A stretch of 64,000 bases of DNA from Microcoleus vaginatus WJT46-NPBG5 (GCA_019359355.1 JAHHHM010000006.1:62001-126000), one strand, 5' to 3'; numbered from the stretch's first letter, positions 45,809 to 55,368 are shown. The notes: generated by a model not told the origin, from the sequence alone. A program made the numbers and translations.

Positions 45809-46648
45809 ATGTTCAACGCCACTGAACTTTTGATTGACACCTTTGTAGACAAGCTTCGGGACGGCTACCGCCGTACCTACGGAGGCTATAGGCCAGATTA
45901 CGAAGACATTATTGCCTGGGCTGGGGGCATGGCTTTGGAAAATATTGCCAATAGCGATGCCCTGTATCACAATGTAGAACACACAATAATGGTCGCGCTC
46001 GTCGGGCAAGAACTTCTGCGCGGCAAACACATCCGTGAAGGTGGAGTTTCTTGCGAAGACTGGTTGCACTTCATTATCTCTTTGGTTTGCCATGACATCG
46101 GTTATGTAAAAGGCGTATGCCGGCAAGATCAAGATGGAGTGTACGCCACAGGCCAAGATGGCACAATGGTAAGCTTGCCCCCCGGATCTTCAGATGCCGG
46201 CCTGACTCCTTATCATGTAGACCGTGCAAAACTGTTTATTGATGAGCGGTTTGGTGGTCACAAATTAATTGATTCTGAGGTGATCAAACGCAACATAGAA
46301 CTGACGCGTTTCCCAGTGCCAAAAAAAGAAGATCATCAAGATACCATCAATTATCCCGGCTTAGTTCGCGCAGCCGATCTCATCGGTCAACTCAGCGATC
46401 CGCGATACCTGAAAAAAATTAGTGCCTTATTCTATGAATTTGAAGAAACCGGCACCAATAAATATTTGGGTTACAACCATCCCGGACATCTGCGGAAAAA
46501 CTATCCCAAATTTTACTGGAATGGAGTTCATCCTTATGTCAAAGATGCGCTTCATTATTTATCGCTGACGCAGCAAGGTAAACAAGTGATTGCTAACCTC
46601 TACTCAAATGTATTTGTCGTTGAGCACGAAAAGCTCGATGATGAATAA
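45809..46648 (+). CDS. HD-domain metal-dependent phosphohydrolase-like protein
   Basis: 279 residues, cytosolic. The HD superfamily metal ligands are visible: His in YHNVEHTIMV (about 50-58) and the HD pair in LVCHDIGYVKG (near 94), with a further His/Asp region in DVTR-like TPYHVDRAKLF. It probably hydrolyses a phosphorylated nucleotide or second messenger, but the substrate is not given by the sequence and it lacks the GYP motif of c-di-GMP phosphodiesterases. It stands alone, ahead of an AI-2E exporter on the same strand (125 bp). Confidence 0.85.
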   Translation: MFNATELLIDTFVDKLRDGYRRTYGGYRPDYEDIIAWAGGMALENIANSDALYHNVEHTIMVALVGQELLRGKHIREGGVSCEDWLHFIISLVCHDIGYVKGVCRQDQDGVYATGQDGTMVSLPPGSSDAGLTPYHVDRAKLFIDERFGGHKLIDSEVIKRNIELTRFPVPKKEDHQDTINYPGLVRAADLIGQLSDPRYLKKISALFYEFEETGTNKYLGYNHPGHLRKNYPKFYWNGVHPYVKDALHYLSLTQQGKQVIANLYSNVFVVEHEKLDDE

Positions 46649-46773
46649 ATAGCTAGCGGCAAAACAAGAAGGGAGAAGCGACAAGCAACTTACAAGTTTT
46701 TCCCTTCTCCCCATCCCCATACTGCTAGCCAATCGTCAAACCTCTGCCCCGAACTCACCCTCACTCCAGATTG

Positions 46774-47901
46774 ATGAATCCAGTCTTTTCCCCCATCCAA
46801 AGGTTTTTGCTTACGTGGTTGCTGATCTTCTTTTCGGGTTGGGCGATGCTGAGTGCCCTTAGCTACGTGGGTGAGTTGATCAGTATTCTCATTACAGCCG
46901 GCCTGATTGCATTTTTGCTGAACTATGCAGTCGCAAGATTGCAGCACATTTTGCCCCGTGGGGTAGCCGCCGGCCTGGTTTATTTAGCAGCCGGTCTGGC
47001 AGTTGTGCTGATCGGGTTGACCATTGTGCCGCCGGTGTTTGCTCAAGGCCGGCAACTAGCAACTAATTTCCCTTCACTGCTAGACTCTGCCCAGCAGCAA
47101 CTTGACACATTCCAAACCTGGAGTGTTGAACACAATTTGCCCTTTGATGTGCGGATTTTGGCCCAACAGTTGCTAACACGACTGCAAGCCCAAGCCGAAG
47201 AAATCGCAGCCAGAGGTTTCGGCTTGGTTCTCGGTACAGTCAACTGGTTTTTGGACTTCATCTTGATCCTGGTGATCTCCTTTTATATGCTCGTTGATGG
47301 AGAGCGGGTTTGGAACGCTTTAACCAGTTTTTTCTCGCCCACAATTCGACACGGATTAACCGAGTCTTTGCAGCGCAATCTCCAGCGGTTTGTCTCAGGG
47401 CAACTGCTACTCGGTTTATTTATGGCAGTTACGCTGGCGGTGGCTTTCTGGCTGTTGCGGGTGCCCTTTTTCCTGCTATTTGCAGTCTTTATCGGCATCA
47501 TGGAAGCCATTCCATTTGTGGGAGCAACTTTAGGCATTGGCACCGTTAGCATTATTGTGGCCTTTATTAACTGGTGGCAAGCGCTGCAAGTCCTGGCTGT
47601 TGCCGTCGCACTCCAGCAAGTAAAGGACAATTTGATCGGCCCGCGAATTATGGGAAATCTCACCGGCTTGTCGCCGGTATTTATCTTCGCGTCTCTGCTT
47701 TTAGGCGCTAGAGTGGGGGGACTCTTGGGTGTAATCTTGGCAATTCCCATGACCGGCGTGGTTAAAAGTATTGCGGAAATTGTTCTTGACCCAACCCTAC
47801 CTCCTCAAACCGGCTCATTTTTCCACAATCCCATCGCTGATGACTCTCCCAAAGCGCTGCTGCCAGAGGAAAAATTAGCACAACCAAACTCTAAACTCTA
47901 A
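46774..47901 (+). CDS. AI-2E family transporter (TqsA/PerM-like)
   Basis: 375 residues from the ATG at 46774 (a TTG precedes it directly). Membrane protein with about eight hydrophobic segments: two at residues 10-60, one near 68-88, a soluble loop 95-150, then five to six from 155 to 350. Conserved features: DFILILVISFYMLVDGERVWNAL, LLFAVFIGIMEAIPFVGATLGIG, and DNLIGPRIMG, the family signature. Members are proposed exporters of the quorum signal AI-2 or Na+/H+-coupled carriers; the substrate here is unknown. Confidence 0.92.
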   Translation: MNPVFSPIQRFLLTWLLIFFSGWAMLSALSYVGELISILITAGLIAFLLNYAVARLQHILPRGVAAGLVYLAAGLAVVLIGLTIVPPVFAQGRQLATNFPSLLDSAQQQLDTFQTWSVEHNLPFDVRILAQQLLTRLQAQAEEIAARGFGLVLGTVNWFLDFILILVISFYMLVDGERVWNALTSFFSPTIRHGLTESLQRNLQRFVSGQLLLGLFMAVTLAVAFWLLRVPFFLLFAVFIGIMEAIPFVGATLGIGTVSIIVAFINWWQALQVLAVAVALQQVKDNLIGPRIMGNLTGLSPVFIFASLLLGARVGGLLGVILAIPMTGVVKSIAEIVLDPTLPPQTGSFFHNPIADDSPKALLPEEKLAQPNSKL

Positions 47902-47915
47902 CTTCTAAAATTGAT

Positions 47916-48983
47916 ATGAATTGGTGGCAAAAGCTTAAAAAAAATCCGTTAGCTCGCTTCGGGGCGCTGTTACTATTAACGTTCTACCTAGTAGCGATCG
48001 CCGCTGACTTTGTTGCGCCTTATGACCCTTACGAATCGCAACCCGATGGCGCATTACTGCCGCCCACCCAGATTGCTTGGAATAACCCAGGGGGGCAGTT
48101 TACAGGGCCGCACGTCTATCTCACCACACAAGGGCCGGTGGATCTGAACACCGGCGATCGCAAACTAATCAAAAATAAGCAACAATCTTCGCCCATTCAT
48201 CTGTTTGCTAAAGGCTACCCATACCGGCTGCTGGGGCTAATCCCCTCAGACCGGCACTTGTTCGGCACTACAGGGCCGGCTAAATTTAACCTGCTAGGCA
48301 CCGATGAGCAAGCCCGTGACCAATTCAGCCGGCTGGTGCACGGCAGCCGCATTAGTCTGTTCATCGGTTTAGTTGGCATTGCGATTTCCTTTCCCCTCGG
48401 TTTATTAGTCGGGGGAATTTCTGGCTATTTTGGCGGCTGGATTGATGGCACTTTCATGCGCTTAGCCGAAGTATTGATGACGATTCCCGGAATTTATCTA
48501 TTGGTTGCCCTTGCCGCTGTGCTGCCTGCCGGTATCAGTAGCGCCCAGCGGTTTCTATTAATTGTCGCCATCACGTCTTTCATTAGCTGGGCTGGATTGG
48601 CGCGGGTGATTCGAGGACAGGTACTCTCGATTAAAGAACGGCAATTTGTGCAATCAGCGCGAGCGATGGGCGCGAATCCCCTTTACATCATTGTCCGTCA
48701 CGTTTTGCCCCAAACAGCGACTTATGTGATTATCTCTGCAACGCTAGCCGTTCCAGGCTTTATCGTGGCGGAATCGGTGTTGAGTCTGATAGGGCTGGGC
48801 ATTCAGCAGCCTGATCCGTCTTGGGGAAATATGTTGTCTTTGGCAACAAATGCTTCGATTTTGGTGCTACAACCCTGGCTAGTTTGGTCGCCGGCTGTAT
48901 TAATTATCCTGACAATGCTGGCATTTAATTTGCTAGGAGATGCGTTGCGTGATGCCCTCGATCCCCGCAGTTTGCAACGGTAG
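47916..48983 (+). CDS. Dipeptide/oligopeptide ABC permease, DppC/OppC-like
   Basis: 355 residues. A short N-terminal helix (LARFGALLLLTFYLVAIAADFVAPYDPYE) typical of OppC_N, then a long periplasmic loop (about 40-135) with LLGTDEQARDQFSRLVHGSRISL, and a five-helix permease domain with the EAA loop VIRGQVLSIKERQFVQSARAMGANPLYIIVRHVLP. It imports peptides, nickel or similar small solutes with partner subunits. No DppB, ATPase or binding-protein gene is in the window, so it must pair with subunits coded elsewhere. 14 bp after the AI-2E gene. Confidence 0.93.
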   Translation: MNWWQKLKKNPLARFGALLLLTFYLVAIAADFVAPYDPYESQPDGALLPPTQIAWNNPGGQFTGPHVYLTTQGPVDLNTGDRKLIKNKQQSSPIHLFAKGYPYRLLGLIPSDRHLFGTTGPAKFNLLGTDEQARDQFSRLVHGSRISLFIGLVGIAISFPLGLLVGGISGYFGGWIDGTFMRLAEVLMTIPGIYLLVALAAVLPAGISSAQRFLLIVAITSFISWAGLARVIRGQVLSIKERQFVQSARAMGANPLYIIVRHVLPQTATYVIISATLAVPGFIVAESVLSLIGLGIQQPDPSWGNMLSLATNASILVLQPWLVWSPAVLIILTMLAFNLLGDALRDALDPRSLQR

Positions 48984-49067
48984 GGGGAAGAAGCCAGGAA
49001 TAGGAAATTGAAAATTATTTGCCAGCCCCCAATTTAATTTAAAAACCAACTCACCCACTCAGCACTT

Positions 49068-49823
49068 ATGTATCACATTGGCTTTGGGCGCGAGGATTTG
49101 GGTTCTCAGATGCCGGTGATGGCGCTGTTATCTGGCGATCCAGATCGCGCCCGTTTGATCGCCCAGACTTATTTGCAGGATGTGGTGAGTTTGTCTGAAA
49201 ATCGGGGATTGAATAGTTATTTGGGTAAGTTGCCGAATGGGCGAGTGGTTTTGTCTGCAACCACCGGCATGGGAGCACCGAGTTTAAGTATTGTGGTGAA
49301 TGAGTTGGTGCAGGTGGGGATTCGGCAGATGATTCGGGTGGGCACTTGTGGCTCAATTCAAGCTGAGGTGCCCGCAGGATCGATTGTGATTTCTCGTGCG
49401 GCGCTTTGCCGGCAGGGGGCTGCGAATGATATCGCGCCGGTGGAGTATCCGGCAGCCGCTGATCCGTTTCTCACGGTGGCGCTGATTCAGGCGGCGCGGG
49501 AATTAAACATTGAACATTATGCCGGCATTACGGCTTCGGTGGATACCTTTTATGAGGGGCAAGAACGCACCGACTCAGCAAATCCCCATTTGTTGCGTCG
49601 GCTGCAAGGCATTACGGAAGAATATCGCCGGCTGAATATCCTCAATTACGAAATGGAGTGCGGGACGCTGTTTAAGATGGCAGGGGTTTATAACTTTGCG
49701 GCTGGGTGCGTCTGTGGGGTAGTGGCGCAGCGTGCCGGTGGTGAACAAATTGTTTTAGAGTTGAAAGACAACGCGGTTGAGAATGCCATTAAGGTTGCGG
49801 TACGCGCCGCTGAGTGCTTTTAA
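49068..49823 (+). CDS. Nucleoside phosphorylase (uridine phosphorylase-like)
   Basis: 251 residues. PNP/UDP family: the N-terminal His-containing HIGFGREDLGSQMPVMALLSGDPDRA (phosphate-binding Gly and Arg), SATTGMGAPSLSIVVNELVQVGIRQMIRVGTCGSIQ, and the C-terminal NYEMECGTLFKMA, with the Glu that contacts ribose. It cleaves a nucleoside by phosphorolysis in salvage. Length matches the family; base specificity is not certain, though uridine is the best guess. Probably monocistronic. Confidence 0.92.
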   Translation: MYHIGFGREDLGSQMPVMALLSGDPDRARLIAQTYLQDVVSLSENRGLNSYLGKLPNGRVVLSATTGMGAPSLSIVVNELVQVGIRQMIRVGTCGSIQAEVPAGSIVISRAALCRQGAANDIAPVEYPAAADPFLTVALIQAARELNIEHYAGITASVDTFYEGQERTDSANPHLLRRLQGITEEYRRLNILNYEMECGTLFKMAGVYNFAAGCVCGVVAQRAGGEQIVLELKDNAVENAIKVAVRAAECF

Positions 49824-50329
49824 CAATCTCCGATGAAATTCTTCTGCCCTTTGCCCCATATAAAGCCCGAAAACAAAAATCCCATGCCTGTGAGCACGGG
49901 AGGTAAATGGGTTTTGGGTTTTTCATTGTTTACAGTATTGCAGGCCGCTTGCTAGGAGTTGGGTGAGCCTGTGCCGGATTTTCAAATGTCACAATATCCG
50001 TAGAATCACTGAAGGGGCAACGGCAACTGCATCGGTTCACTTTCAATAACCTATTTCATCCTTCTTCTGCCGGTATAGCGGTTTGTAAGGAGCCACACCT
50101 TAACGAGTTGAAAGCTGCTGTATGTAGCGTTTCATGACTTTATTGCAAAAAAATGAGGGGAATTCACCCTCTTGCAACTGTTAAAATGTTCTGAAAATGA
50201 TCCACCAGATGGCAACGCCCCGTGTGGATGTTTTTTTATAGGTGATGCCTAGTTCGCGTCAATCAGGCTTTTTTTGAAATTGAGCTTATTGACTCAAAAC
50301 TCAAGACTTAGAAGGACAAAAGGCCGTTA
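49824..50329. other. Intergenic region between nucleoside phosphorylase and tsaB
   Basis: 506 bp with no gene of known type. A possible mismatched stem (CCCATGC with GCACGGG) lies at about 49882-49900, and a GCCT/AGGC stem followed by seven T at about 50246-50275. Neither is strong enough to call. A small RNA is possible, but no known family is recognised. Confidence 0.4.
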
Positions 50330-50986
50330 CTAAGCGGTAACATTTTTATCATCAACTGGATGCTGGCCATAGAAGGGAAGGGCTTCTGACCAGTTGGGGT
50401 AAAGTCCCTGTTGCCAATCGAAATAAGCGAGTGTTAGCAAGCTGCCAACCGATGCCCCTAAGCCGGCTTCTGCGTGAATCAGGTAATAGGAATTAGGCCA
50501 ACTGTCTAGGGTTTGCTGCCATTGTTCTAATGTCATTGCGCTGTCTGGCAACAACGTTGTTAATCCTGTATTTTGGCAGGGTTTATAGATGCCGGCAAAA
50601 ATTTGTCCCCGTTGTGCCGGCATTTGAACGGCGAGAGCCATATTCTCCGGGATAGAAGTATTTGTAAGTTTTTGAAAGTGCGCTGCTGCTGCCAAGGTGG
50701 AGATGGCAAACAGAGGAAGATCTAACTGTTGGGCGAGGGTACGGGCGGTGACAACGCCGATGCGAGTGCCGGTGAAGCTTCCGGGACCTTTGGCAACGGC
50801 AATAAAGGCTAAATCTGACCAAGTTTGCGGCTGGAGAAATTCAGCGAGATACTGATGGAATTGGGTGGAGAGTTCCCGCCCTAAATCCCAAGTTTGGCTG
50901 CGAACTTCATCGGCAAAGTTGCTGATAGCTAGACCCAATTCTGGACTAGAGGTGTGGAGGGCGAGGGCGTATTTACTGGGAAACAT
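50330..50986 (-). CDS. tsaB: tRNA threonylcarbamoyladenosine biosynthesis protein TsaB
   Basis: 218 residues; ASKHA-fold partner of TsaD and TsaE for the t6A37 modification of ANN-reading tRNAs. Motifs: LALHTSSPELGLAI (replacing the LAIDTS start), FIAVAKGPGSFTGTRIGVVTARTLAQQLDLPLFAISTLAA, the TsaB signature. There is no metal-binding HxxxH, as usual for TsaB. Length fits. The ATG at 50986 has no strong box. The gene stands alone between two gaps. Confidence 0.93.
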   Translation of the reverse strand: MFPSKYALALHTSSPELGLAISNFADEVRSQTWDLGRELSTQFHQYLAEFLQPQTWSDLAFIAVAKGPGSFTGTRIGVVTARTLAQQLDLPLFAISTLAAAAHFQKLTNTSIPENMALAVQMPAQRGQIFAGIYKPCQNTGLTTLLPDSAMTLEQWQQTLDSWPNSYYLIHAEAGLGASVGSLLTLAYFDWQQGLYPNWSEALPFYGQHPVDDKNVTA

Positions 50987-51412
50987 TTACCTGATGATAA
51001 TTGAAAGCACACATCCTTGAAGGGTTGCGTGCCGGCTTTTACAAGTTCAAAATTTTTAGCTTTATTTAGAATAAATCGAATGGGTATTTATAAGTTAAAA
51101 ATTGTGATTTTTTACAATTATTCGGAATTTACTTTACAAATTAGTTCGGGTTGCTGATGAGCCAACACAATCGCTTGTTTAATGGAGGGTTGCTTATTTC
51201 AGAAAACTATCTAGCCGGCTCTCTATTTCCTAAAAATAGAAGAGTGAACTGTAAAGCCGGAAGAAAGTATTTTCTCTTCTTTGTTCACAGTTCACTCTTC
51301 ATACCGCTATCGATAAGTTTTTACAGAGGATTTAGACGTCTGTTCGGTGAATTATATTGCTTAAAAGCTTTTCTTTAAATTATTTCGCCGCTCAGCAACG
51401 CCTCTGAAACTC
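50987..51412. other. Intergenic region holding a long inverted repeat
   Basis: 426 bp with no convincing gene; a small hairpin (AATTGT/ACAATT, 51100-51119) and the 14-bp inverted repeat described separately are the only structure seen. Confidence 0.5.
51239..51300. repeat. 14-bp perfect inverted repeat with 34-nt loop
   Basis: GAAGAGTGAACTGT (51239-51252) and ACAGTTCACTCTTC (51287-51300) are exact reverse complements. The loop contains a second small stem (AGAAA/TTTCT). A T-poor stretch follows, so it is not a standard terminator. It may be a miniature repeat or a structured RNA between tsaB and the small exported-protein gene. Confidence 0.75.
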
Positions 51413-51769
51413 TTACCTGGCCGGTTCAAACTGAATGGGAAGCGCCACGGTCATTTTTTTGCGGCTTTGCTTATCGTACACGTCTGCCAGTCTGTAGAGT
51501 TGTCTTGCGGCTGGTGGGTTGGAGACTTGCACTTCTTGAGTCAAAGTCGGCAGAATTTCAACAACGCGATATCTTCTATCTGCACTCTTCCAGGTGTAGT
51601 TAATGATTGGGTTCCCCAATTCATTACGATTGATAATAATGGGCAGTTCGCTAACAACTGGATAATCTTCGCCGCCTACTTTAACGACTGTTTGGGAAAA
51701 AGCGGGAAACGGGAGTCCGGCAAATAGTAATGAAATCCCCGCGCCTACAAACCAACTTTTTACCTTCAT
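51413..51769 (-). CDS. Small exported protein of unknown function
   Basis: 118 residues. A clear signal peptide: two Lys, hydrophobic core WFVGAGISLLFAGLPF and an AFS-Q-like cleavage site near residue 25. The mature 90 residues are beta-rich (IIINRNELGNPIINYTWKSADRRYRVVEIL) with a basic C-terminus. No family recognised. Probably periplasmic. It stands alone with gaps on both sides. Confidence 0.7.
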   Translation of the reverse strand: MKVKSWFVGAGISLLFAGLPFPAFSQTVVKVGGEDYPVVSELPIIINRNELGNPIINYTWKSADRRYRVVEILPTLTQEVQVSNPPAARQLYRLADVYDKQSRKKMTVALPIQFEPAR

Positions 51770-52263
51770 GCTTTGCCTTTTTTGTCTCTAAGTTTGCACC
51801 TGCCAAACCTAGCAAAGTTTCCAGCATTTGTCAAGCTATTTAAAAGATGAGATAAACTTTTTTTATCGGAACTTTTTTGATAAAAACTCGTCTTACAATA
51901 GATTTAGGCTTTGCTGTAAATTGCCTCAAGTTGCTAGCTCGAAAAAGGCCGGTTTCAAACTACAGACGAAGCGCAACCCTAATAGTTTAAGAATAAATAC
52001 TGATCAAACCAATATATGAGGGAACGAAGACATTGTACCTTTGTAATTGGGCGCTTACACTCTTCTAATAGAATAGCGTGTGCGTGATTGATAGTCGTTA
52101 ACCCCGATTCGCAACATGACTTGTAGAATTACCTCGGCAATCAGTCATTTTTGCTTTAATCATCCCCAAAACCGAGGGGCTGGCAACCATACCCACCCCT
52201 CAATATAAATTATTTGCAACACCGGCACTCAAACGCCATCCGTTTTTCGTGCCAGATATTCCA
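51770..52263. other. Intergenic region downstream of the GH31 gene
   Basis: 494 bp with no supported gene. A CCTCGG (52132-52137) and CCGAGG (52172-52177) pair could stem-loop downstream of the GH31 stop, but the stem is short and without a T-run. Short ORFs lack coding character. Confidence 0.45.
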
Positions 52264-54708
52264 TCAAAGCGTACTGCCGGCAAACTCTCCCTGAAACCGA
52301 ACTTTCTCAAAACGTTGGCATTCGAGTTGTTGCCCCTGATACGAAACCTCGATATCATCCACCCAAGCTTGCTGTAGCGTAACGCCATGCAGATGCAGCC
52401 GGACATTTGTATAGGGGAACGGGTAATCTCCGGAAGATTCCCAAGTTAGCTCTAAACTGTTTGAGGATAACACCATTTGGAAACGATCCACCCGGTATCC
52501 TCCATAGCCATCCCCGGCATCGCTGTAGAGGTAATCCACAGATATTTCTCCCTCAGGTGGGTAAAGGTGCAGAGTTAATTGCCCATCCGCTTCCATTGGC
52601 AAAATCGTGCCGGCTTTCACCAACACCGGAATCTGTTCTAAAGGCGCATCAAGCTCAACCGGCTGCCCACCTTGAAGTTGGGTGTCATCCCAGAAATGAC
52701 ACCAGCGGCCCTGTGGTAATCTCACCTCTCGCGAACGTGCACCCTCGAATACAATCGGACAAATTAAGAGCGCTTCGCCCAAGAAAAACGCATCATCAAT
52801 CCCCCAAAGTGCCTCGTCATGACTATCAGACCAGAAAAGCGGACGAACCGGCGGATAACCTTTTTGACTCGCTTCCCAAGCCAATGTATAGAAGTAGGGA
52901 AGCAGCCGATAACGCAGTTGCAAAAATTGCCGAATGATACTCAGGTAAGGTTCGCCATACGTCCACGGCGTGCGCTGTTCAACGTTATTAGAAGAGTGGG
53001 TGCGGCAGAAAGTCAAAAAACTGGACATTTGGAACCAGCGCAGGTAAAGTTCAGCGGGAGGATTTCCTTGGAAACCGCCGATATCTGGGCCACTGTAAGG
53101 AATTCCTGACAATCCTAGCCCAACAACCGTTGCCACCGTCATTCGCAACGCAGCCCAGGTACACTCAATGTCACCCGTCCAAGTCCAGGCATAGCGCTGC
53201 AGTCCCGCCCAACCGGCACGAGAGACAATAAAAGGACGCCGATCCTGGTAGCCGCGCAGGGCTTCGTAGCCGGCTTCAGCTTGCAATAACCCATAAACAT
53301 TATGAGCTTCACGGTGATCCCCGCCTCTGCCCTCCATCAAATGCTGGGTGGGTTTGGGCAGTGAGCGATCACCCCAGAGGATAAAGGCTGCCGGCTCGTT
53401 CATATCATGCCAAAATCCCGCCACGCCGACATCAAGAAGGTATAAATACTGCCGGCTCCACCACTTGCGAACCACCGGGTTTGTAAAGTCTGGGAAAACG
53501 CACCAACCGGGCCAAACTGGGGCCACTACAAGCTTGCCATCAGGTAGCCGGCAAAATGCCTCCAGCAATTGACCTTCTAAAAATAAGTTACTTTGCCGGC
53601 TATATTTAATCCCCGGATTCATAATCGCAATAAACCGCACCCCTTGCTCTGCGAGTTCTTGCGTAAAACCCTTGAGGTTGGGAAACCGATCTGGGTCGAT
53701 TGTAAAGGCACGAAACCCAACCTGAATATCAATATCTAGGTGAATAGCGCTCAGCGGCAAATTGTGATGTTTAAAAGCCTGGGCTTCTTCTCTAACGACC
53801 TCTTCAGTACGGTAGCCCCAGTGAGATTGGTGATAGCCCAAAGCCCAACGCGGAGGCAGGGGGGCGCGTCCGGTTAACTCTGTATAGCGCTCTAGCAGAT
53901 GAGGCGGAGAGCCAGCACTCAAGTAATAACGTAGCGATCCCCCATTAAAATCGGCAGTGGCTTTATCATCAAAGGTAAATTTGGCCTCAAAAGAATTTTC
54001 ATAGAAAATGAGGTAACTCCCTAAAGCGTGGAGTCCGATATAAACGGGAATACAGATATACATCGGGTCTGAACCCGGCCCATACATCCCCGCTGCGTCG
54101 TAGTTCCACATCTGGTAGGAAGCTTGCACTCTGCCATCTTTGGGATCGCGCAAGTTGAGCGGAAATGCGCGTTCTCCGAGTCCGTAGATATGTTCTTCTT
54201 TTCGCAGTTGCGCTTGATGAACCCATCCGTCACCTTTGCGCTGGGGAGGCATTTCTTCCCGTAGTAGTTGCCCCGCTGCGTCGTAAAATTTCAGACTGCC
54301 ATCAATGCTGACCGTCACTTTAATGCCGGCTGGCTCTTGGCTGGATACACTCCAGCTATCACCGGCTTCTTCCAGTATGGTTTCTACATCTGGCCAATCT
54401 TTACGGGCGATGGCATAGGGAACCGGCGCGATGCCGCCTAACCAGTTTACCCGGACAAAATCAGGCTTGAGAAAGCAAATTTCTAGTTCTGTTTGCTCGA
54501 AGTAAAAATGAGCGCCTCTGGCAGTTGGCTCAGCCTTTAGGAGTTTTCCGGGTTTGTCAAATGCTTCCTGTGCCGGTGGGATCGCAAACTGGCGTTCTAG
54601 CCGATCTCGTTTGCGCGAATACAGATACGCCTTTGGGGTGTAGCTCACGTAAAAGAGCGACCCTAAAAAAAACTTAACTTTCAGTGATAGCTGCTTGAAG
54701 AGAGTCAT
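52264..54708 (-). CDS. Glycoside hydrolase family 31 (alpha-glucosidase-like)
   Basis: 814 residues, no signal peptide, so probably cytosolic. An N-terminal beta-sandwich (to about 250), then the (beta/alpha)8 domain: LPLSAIHLDIDIQVGFRAFTID, the catalytic nucleophile Asp in GVAGFWHDMNEPAAF (near 432), and the acid/base Asp in WTWTGDIECTW (near 510), GIPYSGPDIGGF, then C-terminal beta domains. GH31 enzymes cleave alpha-glucosides, alpha-xylosides or maltosides; exact specificity is not readable. Both catalytic residues are in place. Likely acts on glycogen-derived or imported oligosaccharides. Monocistronic. Confidence 0.95.
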   Translation of the reverse strand: MTLFKQLSLKVKFFLGSLFYVSYTPKAYLYSRKRDRLERQFAIPPAQEAFDKPGKLLKAEPTARGAHFYFEQTELEICFLKPDFVRVNWLGGIAPVPYAIARKDWPDVETILEEAGDSWSVSSQEPAGIKVTVSIDGSLKFYDAAGQLLREEMPPQRKGDGWVHQAQLRKEEHIYGLGERAFPLNLRDPKDGRVQASYQMWNYDAAGMYGPGSDPMYICIPVYIGLHALGSYLIFYENSFEAKFTFDDKATADFNGGSLRYYLSAGSPPHLLERYTELTGRAPLPPRWALGYHQSHWGYRTEEVVREEAQAFKHHNLPLSAIHLDIDIQVGFRAFTIDPDRFPNLKGFTQELAEQGVRFIAIMNPGIKYSRQSNLFLEGQLLEAFCRLPDGKLVVAPVWPGWCVFPDFTNPVVRKWWSRQYLYLLDVGVAGFWHDMNEPAAFILWGDRSLPKPTQHLMEGRGGDHREAHNVYGLLQAEAGYEALRGYQDRRPFIVSRAGWAGLQRYAWTWTGDIECTWAALRMTVATVVGLGLSGIPYSGPDIGGFQGNPPAELYLRWFQMSSFLTFCRTHSSNNVEQRTPWTYGEPYLSIIRQFLQLRYRLLPYFYTLAWEASQKGYPPVRPLFWSDSHDEALWGIDDAFFLGEALLICPIVFEGARSREVRLPQGRWCHFWDDTQLQGGQPVELDAPLEQIPVLVKAGTILPMEADGQLTLHLYPPEGEISVDYLYSDAGDGYGGYRVDRFQMVLSSNSLELTWESSGDYPFPYTNVRLHLHGVTLQQAWVDDIEVSYQGQQLECQRFEKVRFQGEFAGSTL

Positions 54709-55050
54709 AAGGCTTTTGTTAGTCGCTTAACAATTTCTTTGATAGTTAAACTCTTCAATTATTCGCAGCTTTCTGTGCCGGCGCTATCAATCCTGGGACG
54801 GATTTCTTCAAATAAACAGAAGCTTCTAACGTTTTTAACTTTTTTCTGAGTATAAATTTGATACTTCAGTTGTACTTGTTACTTTTGCTACAGTTGATTT
54901 CGCTTTAGTAGTGTGGGCTACAACTGATATTCACAGAGAACTATTCCTTAAGTAAAAAACAAATCAACTGTAAGGATGAAGGTGTTATTTTTAAGCTGTT
55001 GTTGAATGTAGAGGACAGCTCAGAATTCTTATACTCGAAACACTACAGCT
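54709..55050. other. Intergenic region with 11-bp inverted repeat between divergent genes
   Basis: 342 bp. ACAGTTGATTT (54890-54900) and AAATCAACTGT (54961-54971) are exact reverse complements 60 nt apart, and a similar GCTACAACTGAT follows the first. This could be a paired binding site for a regulator of either divergent gene. No gene is present. Confidence 0.5.
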
Positions 55051-55296
55051 ATGTTTGAAATCGGAGATTGCGTCGTCAATCTAAAAACCGACAACTTCGG
55101 TAAAGTTATTGGATACGGCCACAAAATGAGTGACAATGTTTATACGACAACGCTTAAAGTTTTAGTGGGGCAGTCTGAAACGTCTGGAAAAAGAGGATTT
55201 ATCGAAGAAGATTTATATTCAGCCTGGGTTTCGTGGCCGCAAAAAAATTCTTCCCCTGCTTCAGAATTAAGCAGTTTTCAGGCAAAAAAAATATAA
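55051..55296 (+). CDS. Small conserved protein of unknown function
   Basis: 81 residues. FEIGDCVVNLKTDNFGKVIGYGH followed by TTLKVLVG and FIEEDLYSAWVSW suggests a small beta-barrel (SH3/KOW-like) with a Trp-rich end. Similar short proteins with GKVIGYGH and an EDL...W end are familiar to me from cyanobacteria, but no function is known. No signal peptide. The C-terminal 20 residues are low-complexity. Confidence 0.7.
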   Translation: MFEIGDCVVNLKTDNFGKVIGYGHKMSDNVYTTTLKVLVGQSETSGKRGFIEEDLYSAWVSWPQKNSSPASELSSFQAKKI

Positions 55297-55368
55297 CGGA
55301 ACCAGGAGAGTGAGGGACACAATTGTAGGGCAGACATCTTGCCTGCCCTCGTTCGTGTATTTTTCCCA

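Noticed and set aside
45809-46648. HD-GYP c-di-GMP phosphodiesterase
   Set aside because: HD ligands are present but the GYP motif is missing.
46667-46708. Terminator between HD and AI-2E genes
   Set aside because: An 8-bp AGAAGGGA/TCCCTTCT pair with a 26-nt loop and no T-run after it; weak and possibly a purine-run coincidence.
49882-49915. Intrinsic terminator after the nucleoside phosphorylase
   Set aside because: The stem has a mismatch and no T-run follows closely; not strong enough.
52132-52177. Terminator of the GH31 gene
   Set aside because: Only 6 bp of stem with a 34-nt loop and no T-run.
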